Origin: JAGLOK01 sp963677605
GTDB lineage: Bacteria; Bacillota; Clostridia; Christensenellales; UMGS416
Reading direction: 5' to 3'
DNA: 64,000 bases
NCBI GenBank assembly: GCA_963677605.2
Contig: CAXXDX010000006.1
Span: 186,001 to 250,000, forward strand
Each line of letters starts with the position of its first letter. Within the stretch, counting starts at the first letter, position 1. Positions 8,890 to 17,529 of this stretch are shown piece after piece. The translations under genes and the position numbers were made by a program. The notes beneath the pieces were generated by a model that worked only from the letters and a program-made list of their open reading frames with translations, was not told the DNA's origin and made no database searches.

Positions 8890-9798
8890 ATGAAGAAAAA
8901 TACTTTACTAATAACTATAGCTCTATTAACTATTCTTTTTACATCATGCTCACAATCTTTTATTAAAGTCGAAAACAATGTTAGTGCAATTCATATACCA
9001 CCAACAACTAATGTACCTACTAAACCACCAACTGTTGACCCAACAGCAACACCCTTCGTTCCGCTGACATTGGAAGATATCGAAGAGAAGCTCGAAGCAT
9101 ATACAGGAGAAGAACTTATACACAGCCATGCGGGCTTTCTAGAAGTTGATGATTTATATGTTTTTTTAAATGATGAGTCAAGATATATGGTAGATTCAAC
9201 AACAGGTGAAATACGAAACTATTATAATTATAGAATCATCACTAATCCGGAAGAACTGTTTGACGAAGAAGGAGCTTTAGACATTGCTTTTGCGGAACTA
9301 AACAAACTCTGTCCCAATTTTTTTGATTATGAATACTTTCTGGAAACGCACAGCCACCATAAAGGAAGCTATGTTTTCTCTTTTTACCAATTATCACTTA
9401 AAGGCTATCGTACTGGAAACTTTCTGAGTTCAGAAGTATTGTGTGACGGAACAATAAAATCATATTCAATAACTAACCACAATGATCCAGAAGAAATTGA
9501 TACTGAAATTAATCTTTCCAGAAATGAAGTTCTGGATATTGCTTTTCTGACTGCAAAGGACAAATACGAGGATTGTCCAGATTATAACAACATAAATCTT
9601 GACGACCGCGGCAATCTCACAATTAGTGCATATATAGTCTCGCGCGAAAACCAATACCTATGGTACATAGAAGTCAGTGATATTAATACTGGCATTACAG
9701 TAAAAGAATCCGGTGAAAATCTAACTACTGAATTTATCATTATTATAAATGCAAATACCGGAGAAGTAATAGATTTCAGCAAAGGCTATAAATTATAA
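8890..9798 (+). CDS. Lipoprotein with PepSY-like repeats, copy 3 of 4
   Basis: This 302-residue paralogue has lipobox ILFTSC (about residue 20), the linker TATPFVPLTLEDIEEKLEAY nearly identical to copy 2, the core FYQLSLKGYRTGN, and the C-terminal IINANTGEVIDF. It starts 10 bp after copy 2. The near-identical linker in copies 2 and 3 points to recent duplication or gene conversion. Confidence 0.8.
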   Translation: MKKNTLLITIALLTILFTSCSQSFIKVENNVSAIHIPPTTNVPTKPPTVDPTATPFVPLTLEDIEEKLEAYTGEELIHSHAGFLEVDDLYVFLNDESRYMVDSTTGEIRNYYNYRIITNPEELFDEEGALDIAFAELNKLCPNFFDYEYFLETHSHHKGSYVFSFYQLSLKGYRTGNFLSSEVLCDGTIKSYSITNHNDPEEIDTEINLSRNEVLDIAFLTAKDKYEDCPDYNNINLDDRGNLTISAYIVSRENQYLWYIEVSDINTGITVKESGENLTTEFIIIINANTGEVIDFSKGYKL

Positions 9799-9822
9799 CA
9801 ATATTGCGTGAATTTACCTTTT

Positions 9823-9972
9823 ACTCAAGTATCATCTACCCTATCTCATGCACAAACTCGGATAGTACAACGAGGTTTAAGCGGACAAACTTTTCCTCGC
9901 CGAATGTCCTTAACCATGTCGTACAGATATTTACCGTTAACGAGCAACCGACAACACCAATCCCACACAATG
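9823..9972 (-). pseudogene. Decayed fragment of the patB 3' end
   Basis: This stretch aligns without large gaps to 10933-11082, the 3' end of the aminotransferase gene, at very roughly 70-75 % identity by eye. Shared runs include GAGGTTTAA, CGGACAAACTTTTC and GCCGAATGTC on the plus strand. The reading frame is broken and no start exists. It lies between lipoprotein copies 3 and 4, in the place patB occupies relative to copy 4, so it is a relic of a duplication that included a lipoprotein gene plus the neighbouring end of patB. Positions 9973-10063 hold nothing else. Confidence 0.85.
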
Positions 9973-10063
9973 ACTTAAAACCTGCATTATTGTTTCTCTT
10001 GCATATTATTCCATATATTGTTATACTTTGCTTAATCTAAAACCAATATATTATGAGGACTTA

Positions 10064-10840
10064 ATGAAAAAGATAAAAAATGCACTGCTTCTCATTTCAA
10101 CTTTGGTGATGATTTTTTCTGCATGCGAGAAAATAAATAAATCACCTAACCCAACTGCCACCGAGGCAATTAAACAAAAAATCGAAACAATTTCAGGGAT
10201 GGATCTTCATTTCGTTGAAGAACGGGATTCGCTTAACTGTTATGTTTATACTAACGGCGACAATACATATCTTGCAGATAAAGATACAGGCGAAGTGATT
10301 CTTTTTAGCAACAGCACTAACGAAGAAACAGCTCCCTATAGCCCTATTTCAGTAGAGGGCATATGCCTAATGGCACAAAACGAAACAGCGAAGTATAACC
10401 CCGGTTTCTTTGAAAATGAATACGAACGCGATATTAAACTTACAGCAGAAGGAATGTACAGCATTTCTTTTCATCATCTTTCCTCGCAAGGAAACAGGAC
10501 TGGAAACATGTCGCATGTAACAATCACATCATCAGGTACAGTTAAGACAGTCAGCCTTCACACATGCGAAGATCCTGAATCAGTTGACCGCGAAAACAAA
10601 GTTATAATGGATGATGCCGTAAACACCGCTTTTAATGCAATAGCAAACAATAGTAATATAAACTTAATAGCACAGGCTAATCTTATTTGTCATAAAGGCA
10701 AACAAATATGGGCGGTTGAAATAAGCGAAGAACCCGAAACTGAAAATGACAGTTACATGCACTATTTAATAGAAGTTGATGCAAACAGCGGAGAAGTTCT
10801 TTCAGTTTCAGACAGCCTATTGGTAAGTCTTAATAATTAA
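10064..10840 (+). CDS. Lipoprotein with PepSY-like repeats, copy 4 of 4
   Basis: This 258-residue divergent paralogue has a signal peptide ending IFSAC (Cys about residue 22), a shorter linker, YNPGFFENEYERDI, FHHLSSQGNRTGN, and the C-terminal LIEVDANSGEVLSV. I chose the ATG at 10064 (preceded by GAGGA) over the one at 10028, because it gives a proper lipoprotein signal. It is convergent with patB across a shared terminator. Confidence 0.78.
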   Translation: MKKIKNALLLISTLVMIFSACEKINKSPNPTATEAIKQKIETISGMDLHFVEERDSLNCYVYTNGDNTYLADKDTGEVILFSNSTNEETAPYSPISVEGICLMAQNETAKYNPGFFENEYERDIKLTAEGMYSISFHHLSSQGNRTGNMSHVTITSSGTVKTVSLHTCEDPESVDRENKVIMDDAVNTAFNAIANNSNINLIAQANLICHKGKQIWAVEISEEPETENDSYMHYLIEVDANSGEVLSVSDSLLVSLNN

Positions 10841-10875
10841 AATAAAGTTTAATCTTATCTCAATAATACACTCAA

Positions 10876-10912
10876 AAAAAGCATTGATTCCTTATAGGTG
10901 TCAATGCTTTTT
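10876..10912. terminator. Bidirectional terminator between lipoprotein copy 4 and patB
   Basis: A perfect 12-bp inverted repeat, AAAAAGCATTGA/TCAATGCTTTTT, with a 13-bp loop has T-runs on both strands and sits between the two convergent genes. Confidence 0.85.
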
Positions 10913-10919
10913 GCTGCTT

Positions 10920-12068
10920 TTATTCAAATGCCTTCAGTATCCTCTGCCCTATCTCGCGAACAAGCTCGGGTGGAGCGGCGAGGTTTAAACGGACAAACTT
11001 TTCATCGCCGAATGTCTTTCCCCATGTCGGGCAGATATTTACCTTCTTGACAAAGAACTGAAACAAATCATCCCACTGCATGTTAAGTGCAGAGCAATCC
11101 ACCCATAGAAGGTACGTCGCTTCCGGCTTCATTGCGCGAAGCGGCGTTTTATTTATAACTTCCAGCATATAATCCATGTTGGAATCAATAACCTGCATAA
11201 GCTCGTCAACCCACTGGGCGCAATTGTCATACGCCGCACTTTGTGCTGTTATGCCGAAAATGTTTGGCTCTGCATGACCGTAACGCATCAATCTGTTATA
11301 TATTGCTTTTCTCAGCTTTTCATCAGGTATTATTGCGCTGGATGTCTGAAGACCGGCGATATTAAATGTCTTAGTCGAGCTAATAAGCGTAATCACGCGG
11401 TCTTTAAGCGTAGGTACAGTGAGTGCGGGAACATATTCATTGCCCGGTAAAATAAGATCGCAGTGGATGTCGTCGGAAATTACATATACATCATACTTTT
11501 CGCACAGCTCACCAAGCCTATATAGCTCGTCATATGTCCATGCACGGCCGACGGGGTTGTGAGGATTGCAAAGAATCATCGCTTTCACACCGTCTGCAAA
11601 CTGCTTTTGGATATCATCAAAGTCCATCACATATTGTGAGTCTTTTAAAACAAGAGGACTTTCCACTTTCTCATGTCCGCCTTCCGTGGCAGCCGAGAAA
11701 AACGGAGGATAACACGGCGTACACATAAGCACTTTGCCGCCGTCTGACAAAAGCTCATCCACACATGCATTGAGCGAGCCCACAACACCTGCACTGGGTA
11801 TAATCCACTCGGCTTGGGCGTTATATCCGTGACGGTTCTTAATCCAGTTTTTAATCGAAAGAAACTGGTCATCTTCCATCTTTGTATATCCAAACACCTC
11901 GTGCTGTGCCCTCGTTTTAAGCGCGTTCGCAATTTCGGGCGCGCACTCAAAATCCATGTCTGCAACCCAAGCAGGTATCGCGTCGTCCGCACATGAATGA
12001 GAAATGTGATCCCACTTAATGCAGCCTGTGTTTTTTCTGTTTGTTATTTTATTAAAATCGTATTTCAT
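10920..12068 (-). CDS. patB: PatB/MalY-type PLP aminotransferase (cystathionine beta-lyase family)
   Basis: This 382-residue fold-type I PLP enzyme begins with FNKITNRKNTGCIKWD, typical of the PatB/MalY C-S lyase family. The PLP lysine is in ISSTKTFNIAGLQ (near residue 232); NPHNPVGRAW and the substrate arginine region FVRLNLAAP near the C-terminus are present. Members cleave cystathionine or cysteine, or transaminate. It has its own promoter at 12093-12121. A broken copy of its 3' end lies at 9823-9972. Confidence 0.93.
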   Translation of the reverse strand: MKYDFNKITNRKNTGCIKWDHISHSCADDAIPAWVADMDFECAPEIANALKTRAQHEVFGYTKMEDDQFLSIKNWIKNRHGYNAQAEWIIPSAGVVGSLNACVDELLSDGGKVLMCTPCYPPFFSAATEGGHEKVESPLVLKDSQYVMDFDDIQKQFADGVKAMILCNPHNPVGRAWTYDELYRLGELCEKYDVYVISDDIHCDLILPGNEYVPALTVPTLKDRVITLISSTKTFNIAGLQTSSAIIPDEKLRKAIYNRLMRYGHAEPNIFGITAQSAAYDNCAQWVDELMQVIDSNMDYMLEVINKTPLRAMKPEATYLLWVDCSALNMQWDDLFQFFVKKVNICPTWGKTFGDEKFVRLNLAAPPELVREIGQRILKAFE

Positions 12069-12092
12069 TTAAGCCTCTTTTCTTACTTCGCC

Positions 12093-12121
12093 ATTATATA
12101 TATAAAGTAATATCCGTTCAA
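12093..12121 (-). promoter_or_regulatory. patB promoter
   Basis: On the minus strand TTGAAC (12116-12121) and TATAAT (12093-12098) are spaced by 17 bp. Between here and the PHP gene, an inverted repeat GCACTA/TAGTGC (12219-12237) precedes that gene. Confidence 0.65.
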
Positions 12122-12276
12122 CGCAATAAGCAAAATGTGTAAAAATTTATTTGTTATATTAAGTATTATACAAATATTCTTCACTTATTTTAACTTTGCT
12201 TTTAATGATTTTCAAATTGCACTATCACCTTTAGTGCTATAAACTGGTTATAATACCTACATAAGAAAGAAAGCAA

Positions 12277-12960
12277 ATGATAAAGTTTAAGTACGAAACA
12301 CACGCTCACACATCTCTTGTAAGCAAATGCTCAAGGATTAGCCCAATCCAACTGGTGGACTTATATAAGTCGCTTGATTATACAGGAATCTTTATTACAG
12401 ACCATTTTTTAAATGGAAATACAACAGTCGAAAAAGATATGACATGGACAGAACGTATAAACCTTTACTGCCTAGGATATGAAAAAGCCTTTGAATATGG
12501 CAACAAAGTTGGTTTGGATGTTTTTTTCGGATGGGAATATACATATAAAGGAACAGATTTTCTAACTTACGGGCTGGATAAAAGCTGGCTGCTGAGTCAC
12601 CCCGCTCTGCTCGAATTATCCGTAAATGACTACTGTGATTTAGTGCATGACGATGGCGGTCTTATTGTGCAGGCTCATCCCTTCCGTGAAGCAGGATACA
12701 TAGATATGATAAGGCTTTTGCCCAGAAAAGTTGATGCTGTGGAAGTTATAAACTCCGAACGCACCGATTTTGAAAACAAGATGGCTCTTGAGTATGCAAA
12801 CAATTACGGCTTGCCTCACTTCGCAGGCTCCGATATACACGCAGCAAACAGATCAAAGCTTGCAGGGATTGAAGTCCTTAAAAAGTTTAATTGCGAAAAA
12901 GATCTGGCTGTTGCAATTAAATCCGGCGAGTATAGTATATTTGAGGATTCGTATAAATAA
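12277..12960 (+). CDS. PHP-domain metal-dependent phosphoesterase
   Basis: The 227-residue protein shows the PHP metal site in order: HAHT at residues 9-12, ITDHF near residue 40, WEYT with the bridging glutamate near residue 88, AHPF near residue 130, and SDIH near residue 187. This is the histidinol-phosphatase / PHP fold, acting on a phosphate ester that cannot be named. The gene stands alone with a weak upstream signal and no clear terminator of its own. Confidence 0.85.
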   Translation: MIKFKYETHAHTSLVSKCSRISPIQLVDLYKSLDYTGIFITDHFLNGNTTVEKDMTWTERINLYCLGYEKAFEYGNKVGLDVFFGWEYTYKGTDFLTYGLDKSWLLSHPALLELSVNDYCDLVHDDGGLIVQAHPFREAGYIDMIRLLPRKVDAVEVINSERTDFENKMALEYANNYGLPHFAGSDIHAANRSKLAGIEVLKKFNCEKDLAVAIKSGEYSIFEDSYK

Positions 12961-12964
12961 TCAT

Positions 12965-12996
12965 CAAAAAGCCTGTCGCGTAATCCGCGACAGGCT
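12965..12996 (-). terminator. Terminator of the hydrolase gene
   Basis: An 11-bp perfect stem AGCCTGTCGCG/CGCGACAGGCT is followed by a T-run only on the minus strand, so it ends leftward transcription from 13013-14859. Confidence 0.85.
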
Positions 12997-13012
12997 CACC
13001 TCATTTATCAGT

Positions 13013-13948
13013 TTATAAAAACGCTAAAATTGCATTGTTTACTTCATTACTTTTTTCCATGTTTATAAGATGTCCGCTTTCCATCACAATGTGTTTTACA
13101 TTCTTCATGGATGAAGTGTATTTAACAGACTTTTGAGGACTTCCGACAAGATTATCATTTTTACCTAATATAATAAGAGTATCAGCTTCAATATTTCGGA
13201 GCATATCCTGTGGTGTAGTCATAGGAGCATAGTATCTCCCCAACACTCCTACAAGCACAGCAGAGAAATATTCTCTTGCACTGTCCAGCCTGCTGCTTTC
13301 TCCAAAAGCCCATTTCGCCATATTCTTTCGCAGAATCTTATAAGGGAAAAACGAATATAAAGTAAGCTTGGCTATTACTTTAGGCACACTTGGCGCGATT
13401 CCCATGGAGCCTATTAGTACCATTTTGTCCACTCTTTCAGGAAAGTGGAATGCATAGTTTAAGCATATAAAGCCACCATATGATGCTCCTGCTATATGTG
13501 ATTTTTCAATACCGAGTTTTTGTGTTACATCCTTATAAAGCTCTGCAACTTCCTCGGATGTTTTAGGATAGATGTCCACGTCATTAAGTTCTGATTTATT
13601 CCCCTCTCCGAGCGTGTCCACTAAGAACAAATGATATTTACTGCTAAGTTCGTAAACATTGTCCTTCCACGACATAGAGCCTACAGACGCCGCATGGAAC
13701 ATCACAAGCGGTTCAAATCTTATATCACCGCATTCTATAACATGCACTTTACCGTATTCTGTTTCTACGTAATGCTCTTTATATTCCACAGGAAATTCTT
13801 CTAGCTGTTTTTCATATATACTATATAGCTTATCTTTTACTCCTACTTTATAATATATAGAGCCTGCTTTATTGTATACACGCACCTGCTTTGCTATAAG
13901 TACAACAATAATTATTACTATTCCTACAAAAATATACAATGCAATCAT
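13013..13948 (-). CDS. Membrane-anchored alpha/beta hydrolase
   Basis: This 311-residue protein has one N-terminal transmembrane helix (residues 2-20) followed by an alpha/beta hydrolase domain. The nucleophile elbow is GASYGG (Ser near 162), the acid is in LGKNDNLVG, and the histidine in SGHLINME. The substrate is unknown. It follows a small membrane protein and the flavodoxin gene by short gaps and is likely in the same TetR-controlled transcript. Confidence 0.85.
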   Translation of the reverse strand: MIALYIFVGIVIIIVVLIAKQVRVYNKAGSIYYKVGVKDKLYSIYEKQLEEFPVEYKEHYVETEYGKVHVIECGDIRFEPLVMFHAASVGSMSWKDNVYELSSKYHLFLVDTLGEGNKSELNDVDIYPKTSEEVAELYKDVTQKLGIEKSHIAGASYGGFICLNYAFHFPERVDKMVLIGSMGIAPSVPKVIAKLTLYSFFPYKILRKNMAKWAFGESSRLDSAREYFSAVLVGVLGRYYAPMTTPQDMLRNIEADTLIILGKNDNLVGSPQKSVKYTSSMKNVKHIVMESGHLINMEKSNEVNNAILAFL

Positions 13949-13957
13949 AATATCTTC

Positions 13958-14350
13958 CTAACCTGCGATAAGTATAACTTTTATTGTCGAGATAATGATT
14001 TTGACTGCAATAAGCGCTGCTACGCTATAGAATGCAACCGTTCTGGTGAGGAATCCGAATGCCGGCTGTTTTGCAAATAGCCCAAGAGCCGCAACTACTA
14101 TGATAGCTACACCTATCAGCATCATTAATACTACTGAAAAGTCTATCTTCTCTGATTTTATCATAGTAACCATTGAGTTTGCCAATGTGCCGAAAGCACA
14201 CATCATAAATCCAAGTATTAAAAGCACTATGAAGGGATTCTTTATGTTTTTTATAACAGGTATGTTAAGGTTGAAGACTGTGTTTAATACTAAAAGTAGA
14301 GCGATTATAAAAACTACGATCAATCCGGGCAAAAAAGTATAAAATTTCAT
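13958..14350 (-). CDS. Small four-helix membrane protein
   Basis: This 130-residue protein has four predicted transmembrane helices (about residues 5-25, 40-62, 72-92, 102-127). I do not recognise a family. It lies 11 bp from the flavodoxin gene and 9 bp from the hydrolase gene. Confidence 0.7.
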   Translation of the reverse strand: MKFYTFLPGLIVVFIIALLLVLNTVFNLNIPVIKNIKNPFIVLLILGFMMCAFGTLANSMVTMIKSEKIDFSVVLMMLIGVAIIVVAALGLFAKQPAFGFLTRTVAFYSVAALIAVKIIISTIKVILIAG

Positions 14351-14361
14351 ATGTTTCTCCT

Positions 14362-14859
14362 TTAATTCATTTCTGCAATAAGCTGTTTTGTATATTTTCT
14401 GTTGACTTTGTCGGTGTACCTTTTCATTTCTTCTTTTTTATCTTTGTCTTTTTCTATAAAAGTCGTTGCAATAAACATCATAAACTTATGAAATCCCGAC
14501 ATCTTTTTTGTCTCGCGCTTTCCGCCGAAGCGATAGCATTTTGCGTTTTTAAGCAAAACTTCATCGACACAGCATGAAAAAACTTCTTTTAAACAACTAT
14601 CTTCTGGATCTGCTCCTGATACTGAGTAAAAAACAAGTTCTTTTTCCATAAGAAGACATTTCTTCTCTTCTATCCACTTGGCAAGAAACAGTTTGTTAGC
14701 AAGAACCCATGATCCTATAACTATAGTCTCGTATTCTTTAAAATCTTCGTCTGTAATATCTTTATAGGCTTTTGTATCATAACCTAAGTCTTCACTTATC
14801 CAGTCGGCATATTGTTTTGTGCTGCCATAGCAGCTCGCGTATACTATCAATCCTTTCAT
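14362..14859 (-). CDS. Flavodoxin-domain protein
   Basis: This 165-residue protein starts MKGLIVYASCYGSTKQYADW, an FMN phosphate-binding loop of flavodoxin type, then IVIGSWVLANK and FYSVSGADPEDS. It resembles the flavodoxin / HemG-like family and should carry electrons via FMN. It is the first gene behind an ACAAACGTTTGT operator at 14881-14892, so control by the adjacent TetR protein is likely. Confidence 0.82.
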   Translation of the reverse strand: MKGLIVYASCYGSTKQYADWISEDLGYDTKAYKDITDEDFKEYETIVIGSWVLANKLFLAKWIEEKKCLLMEKELVFYSVSGADPEDSCLKEVFSCCVDEVLLKNAKCYRFGGKRETKKMSGFHKFMMFIATTFIEKDKDKKEEMKRYTDKVNRKYTKQLIAEMN

Positions 14860-14880
14860 CTCTTACCTCCAGCTATTCTT

Positions 14881-14896
14881 ACAAACGTTTGTTTGT
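14881..14896. promoter_or_regulatory. Putative TetR operator upstream of the flavodoxin gene
   Basis: ACAAACGTTTGT is a perfect 12-bp palindrome followed by a further TTGT. It lies about 22 bp upstream of the flavodoxin start and shares its half-site with the repeat in front of the tetR gene. Confidence 0.7.
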
Positions 14897-14928
14897 TTTG
14901 TCCCAAAAAAATATAGAAACTATATTTT

Positions 14929-15540
14929 TTAAAATTCAAAGTCTTTTTTAATGATGTGCTTCCAGAAAAAGCTCACATGTTCTTTCATCTTTTCAATCAC
15001 AGGCATTACATCTATCCCCATGCTGAGGTTTATAGCATATTCTTGAGTCATACCAAACAAAGGATACTGATACGCCCTTGCAAGAGTCATTGGCTTTCCG
15101 GGAAGTATGTCCCCCCTATCTTCCAAATGTTTAAACAGGTCATAAGTAATCATTATCGGTCCGTCTATGTAATATTTTAAAACTATCTCGCTTGCCTGCT
15201 TGTTCCTGTATTGTTCACTGGTTAATATTTGTACGATGTTTAGGTCCACTTCTTCCAGAGAGCTTTCAAGCTGTTTTATTCTGAATGCCCACGCAGGTTT
15301 CCAATCCTCCCTGTCATATGCTTCAATCAGCTGATTGCTTTTCGGCATTGCCGCCTCAAGCTCTTTTGCATGCTTTTGTAAAATAGCATCAAGAATTTCC
15401 TGCTTGGATTTATAATGATTATATATAGATCCTTCTGTTATCCCTGCAGCCCGTGCTATAGTTCTCACAGAAACTCCGTTATATCCATCAGTTGCAAAAA
15501 GTTCAGTTGCTCTTTTTAAAATTTCGTCTTTTTTATTCAT
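14929..15540 (-). CDS. TetR/AcrR family transcriptional repressor
   Basis: This 203-residue protein has the TetR N-terminal HTH (ELFATDGYNGVSVRTIARAA then EGSIYNHYKSKQEIL) and a ligand-binding C-terminal domain. The ATG at 15540 gives the family's usual start; the ORF opens slightly further upstream. It lies between two matching palindromes (14881 and 15564), so it probably represses itself and the flavodoxin-membrane protein-hydrolase group. Confidence 0.9.
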   Translation of the reverse strand: MNKKDEILKRATELFATDGYNGVSVRTIARAAGITEGSIYNHYKSKQEILDAILQKHAKELEAAMPKSNQLIEAYDREDWKPAWAFRIKQLESSLEEVDLNIVQILTSEQYRNKQASEIVLKYYIDGPIMITYDLFKHLEDRGDILPGKPMTLARAYQYPLFGMTQEYAINLSMGIDVMPVIEKMKEHVSFFWKHIIKKDFEF

Positions 15541-15563
15541 TTCTAACCTCTGATGCAATTCTA

Positions 15564-15583
15564 ACAAACAATCGTTTGTTTGT
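15564..15583. promoter_or_regulatory. Putative autoregulatory TetR operator
   Basis: ACAAACAA-tcgt-TTGTTTGT is a perfect 8-bp inverted repeat with a 4-bp spacer, 23 bp upstream of the tetR ATG and between tetR and the divergent M28 peptidase gene. Confidence 0.7.
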
Positions 15584-15678
15584 CAACAATTTTTTGAAAA
15601 ATATTTTCTTATATCTAATTGCTAAATATTAACTTATCCCTTAAACTTAATTATATTATACAATCCGGGAGGCATAAA

Positions 15679-16449
15679 ATGCTGGATAATCTTCATCTTA
15701 TTTCAAAAGTTGACCACGAAGAACGAAAATCTGCTGTTAAAAAAATACTAAGAAATAACTGTGTCCCCTACGTAAGCCAAGGCACATACGCTTCCGACAG
15801 AGAAGTGGAAAACATTATCGTGCGCTTTGGAAACTCAGATAAGAGGCTGGTAGTCGGCGCGCACTACGACAGTGTCGAAGAGAGCACAGGCGCAAACGAC
15901 AATGCAACCGGAGTATGTATTTTAATCGAACTTGCAAAAACACTAATGAAACTTCCTCACCCTGTTCAGATTGACTTGGTATTTTTCGACTGGGAGGAGT
16001 CCGCCGGATTGGGCAGCACTCTTTATTATGATAAAACAGGCAAAGACAGCATTCTTGCTATGATAAACCTTGATATATGCGGAGTCGGTACAAAAATCAT
16101 TACAGCTCCAGATACACGAGCTTTGAGTCACCCATTCAAAGAAGCTTTTTCAGCAGATAATATGAAACAGCACGATTTTGAGATATTAGAAAAGCTTCCG
16201 ACCGGAGATGAGCGTATATTTGAAGAAAACGATGTTGCAAACATCTCAGTGTGTATATTGCCGGAAGAAGATGTAGAACCTATGAAGAAGCTTTTTACTT
16301 CAGGAAAAGATGTAAAAAAAGAAGACTTTCCTTCGATTATCGAAACCATGCATAATGGTTCGCAGGATAATATAGAAGTTGTAGAGCTTGCTGCCATGGA
16401 AAAAGTTTATAAGTTTGCTTTAAGCCTGATTATGAATTTATCAAAATAG
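15679..16449 (+). CDS. M28-family zinc metallopeptidase
   Basis: This 256-residue protein shows the M28 metal ligands in order: AHYDS, NDNATG, FDWEES (bridging and catalytic glutamates), INLDICG, and a C-terminal histidine in ETMHNGSQDN. No signal peptide is seen, so it is likely cytoplasmic. I chose the ATG at 15679, preceded by GGGAGG, over an upstream ORF start at 15619. Divergent from tetR. Confidence 0.87.
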   Translation: MLDNLHLISKVDHEERKSAVKKILRNNCVPYVSQGTYASDREVENIIVRFGNSDKRLVVGAHYDSVEESTGANDNATGVCILIELAKTLMKLPHPVQIDLVFFDWEESAGLGSTLYYDKTGKDSILAMINLDICGVGTKIITAPDTRALSHPFKEAFSADNMKQHDFEILEKLPTGDERIFEENDVANISVCILPEEDVEPMKKLFTSGKDVKKEDFPSIIETMHNGSQDNIEVVELAAMEKVYKFALSLIMNLSK

Positions 16450-16468
16450 TTTTAAAAAAGTATATAAT

Positions 16469-16500
16469 AAAAGCGTGCCACACAAGCACGCTTTTATTTT
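16469..16500. terminator. Terminator after the M28 peptidase
   Basis: AAAAGCGTGC/GCACGCTTTT with a 7-bp loop and T-runs, between the convergent peptidase and dehydrogenase genes. Confidence 0.85.
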
Positions 16501-16524
16501 TCCCAATACAGTCCCCTGTCATTC

Positions 16525-17319
16525 CTATCTGCTTTCCAACGCTTTGTTTATAAGATTTATAGCAACCTTTGGCAGGCACTTGTAAATCTTGTGCAAAAAC
16601 TTTGAATCTTTTCCGATAAACATCCTGAACTTATTTTTCTCGACAGATTTGATTATTAGCTCTGCCGCTTTTTCAGGAGTAAGAAGCATTGCCGAAAGCT
16701 TTGAGTCGCCTGCTTCGCGTTTCATTTCAACGCCCGAGTTTTTAACTATGTCAGTTGCGATACCCCCCGGAATCACAACACTTACACCGACGTTGGTGTG
16801 TTTAAGCTCTGAATATAATCCTTCGCTTAAAAGCTTAATCGCCGCCTTTGAAGCTCCGTATGCCACCTGTCCCGGTACAGGCAGGAATCCGCCCATGCTG
16901 GATACATTGGTTATGTGTGCTTCAGGCCTCTCAAGAAGCAAAGGCAGGAAGGCTTTAACCATATTAAGCGTTCCATAGAAGTTTACGTTCATTACCCTGT
17001 TTATACCGTCCATTGTCAGGTCATTTACATCTATAAACGGCTGAACAATTCCGGCGTTATTTATTACTGCATCTACTGTTGAGTGTTTTTCTGTCACTTC
17101 TTTGGCTAAGTTATTTACTGCTTCAATGTCTGTTATATTTACAACGTGTAGTGATAATTTGTCATTGTTGCCGGATGAGTCTGCTGTTTGCTTAAGTGCT
17201 GCTTCATTAATGTCAACTGCTGCAACTTCTGCTCCTTTTTCAAGAAGCTTCAATACCAATTGCCTGCCGACTCCTCCGCCTCCGCCTGTCACGACAAAGA
17301 CTTTTCCCTTGACTTCCAT
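16525..17319 (-). CDS. Short-chain dehydrogenase/reductase
   Basis: This 264-residue SDR has TGGGGGVG (residues 12-19) for the dinucleotide, NNAG near residue 88, and the catalytic Ser...YGASKAA near residues 140-158. VDIN at the end of beta-2 (acidic residue) suggests NAD rather than NADP. The substrate is unknown. The C-terminal tail ends in a hydrophobic, basic segment that may associate with the membrane. Confidence 0.9.
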   Translation of the reverse strand: MEVKGKVFVVTGGGGGVGRQLVLKLLEKGAEVAAVDINEAALKQTADSSGNNDKLSLHVVNITDIEAVNNLAKEVTEKHSTVDAVINNAGIVQPFIDVNDLTMDGINRVMNVNFYGTLNMVKAFLPLLLERPEAHITNVSSMGGFLPVPGQVAYGASKAAIKLLSEGLYSELKHTNVGVSVVIPGGIATDIVKNSGVEMKREAGDSKLSAMLLTPEKAAELIIKSVEKNKFRMFIGKDSKFLHKIYKCLPKVAINLINKALESR

Positions 17320-17410
17320 AAAATATTCTCCTTTCAGAGTTCGACTAACTTTAGTTTATTGAAATGTTTAATTTATGTTTTAATAATACTCCCAAATATA
17401 TATCTATACT

Positions 17411-17423
17411 GTGACAAAGTCAC
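17411..17423. promoter_or_regulatory. Palindrome between SDR and histidine kinase genes
   Basis: GTGACaaaGTCAC is a perfect 5-bp inverted repeat with a 3-bp spacer in the intergenic region; a possible operator, with no identified regulator. Confidence 0.35.
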
Positions 17424-17529
17424 ACTAATTATACATATTTTGAGCAAAAAACACTTTTCTTACATAAGTAAAATGATAATTAACAACAATCCGATTGAAT
17501 TAATTATTTATACCTATATAATAGTGTTT

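Noticed and set aside
17188..17529. N-terminal extension of the histidine kinase
   Set aside because: The extension is antisense to the SDR gene, Cys/Phe-rich and not protein-like; the signal peptide starts at 17530.
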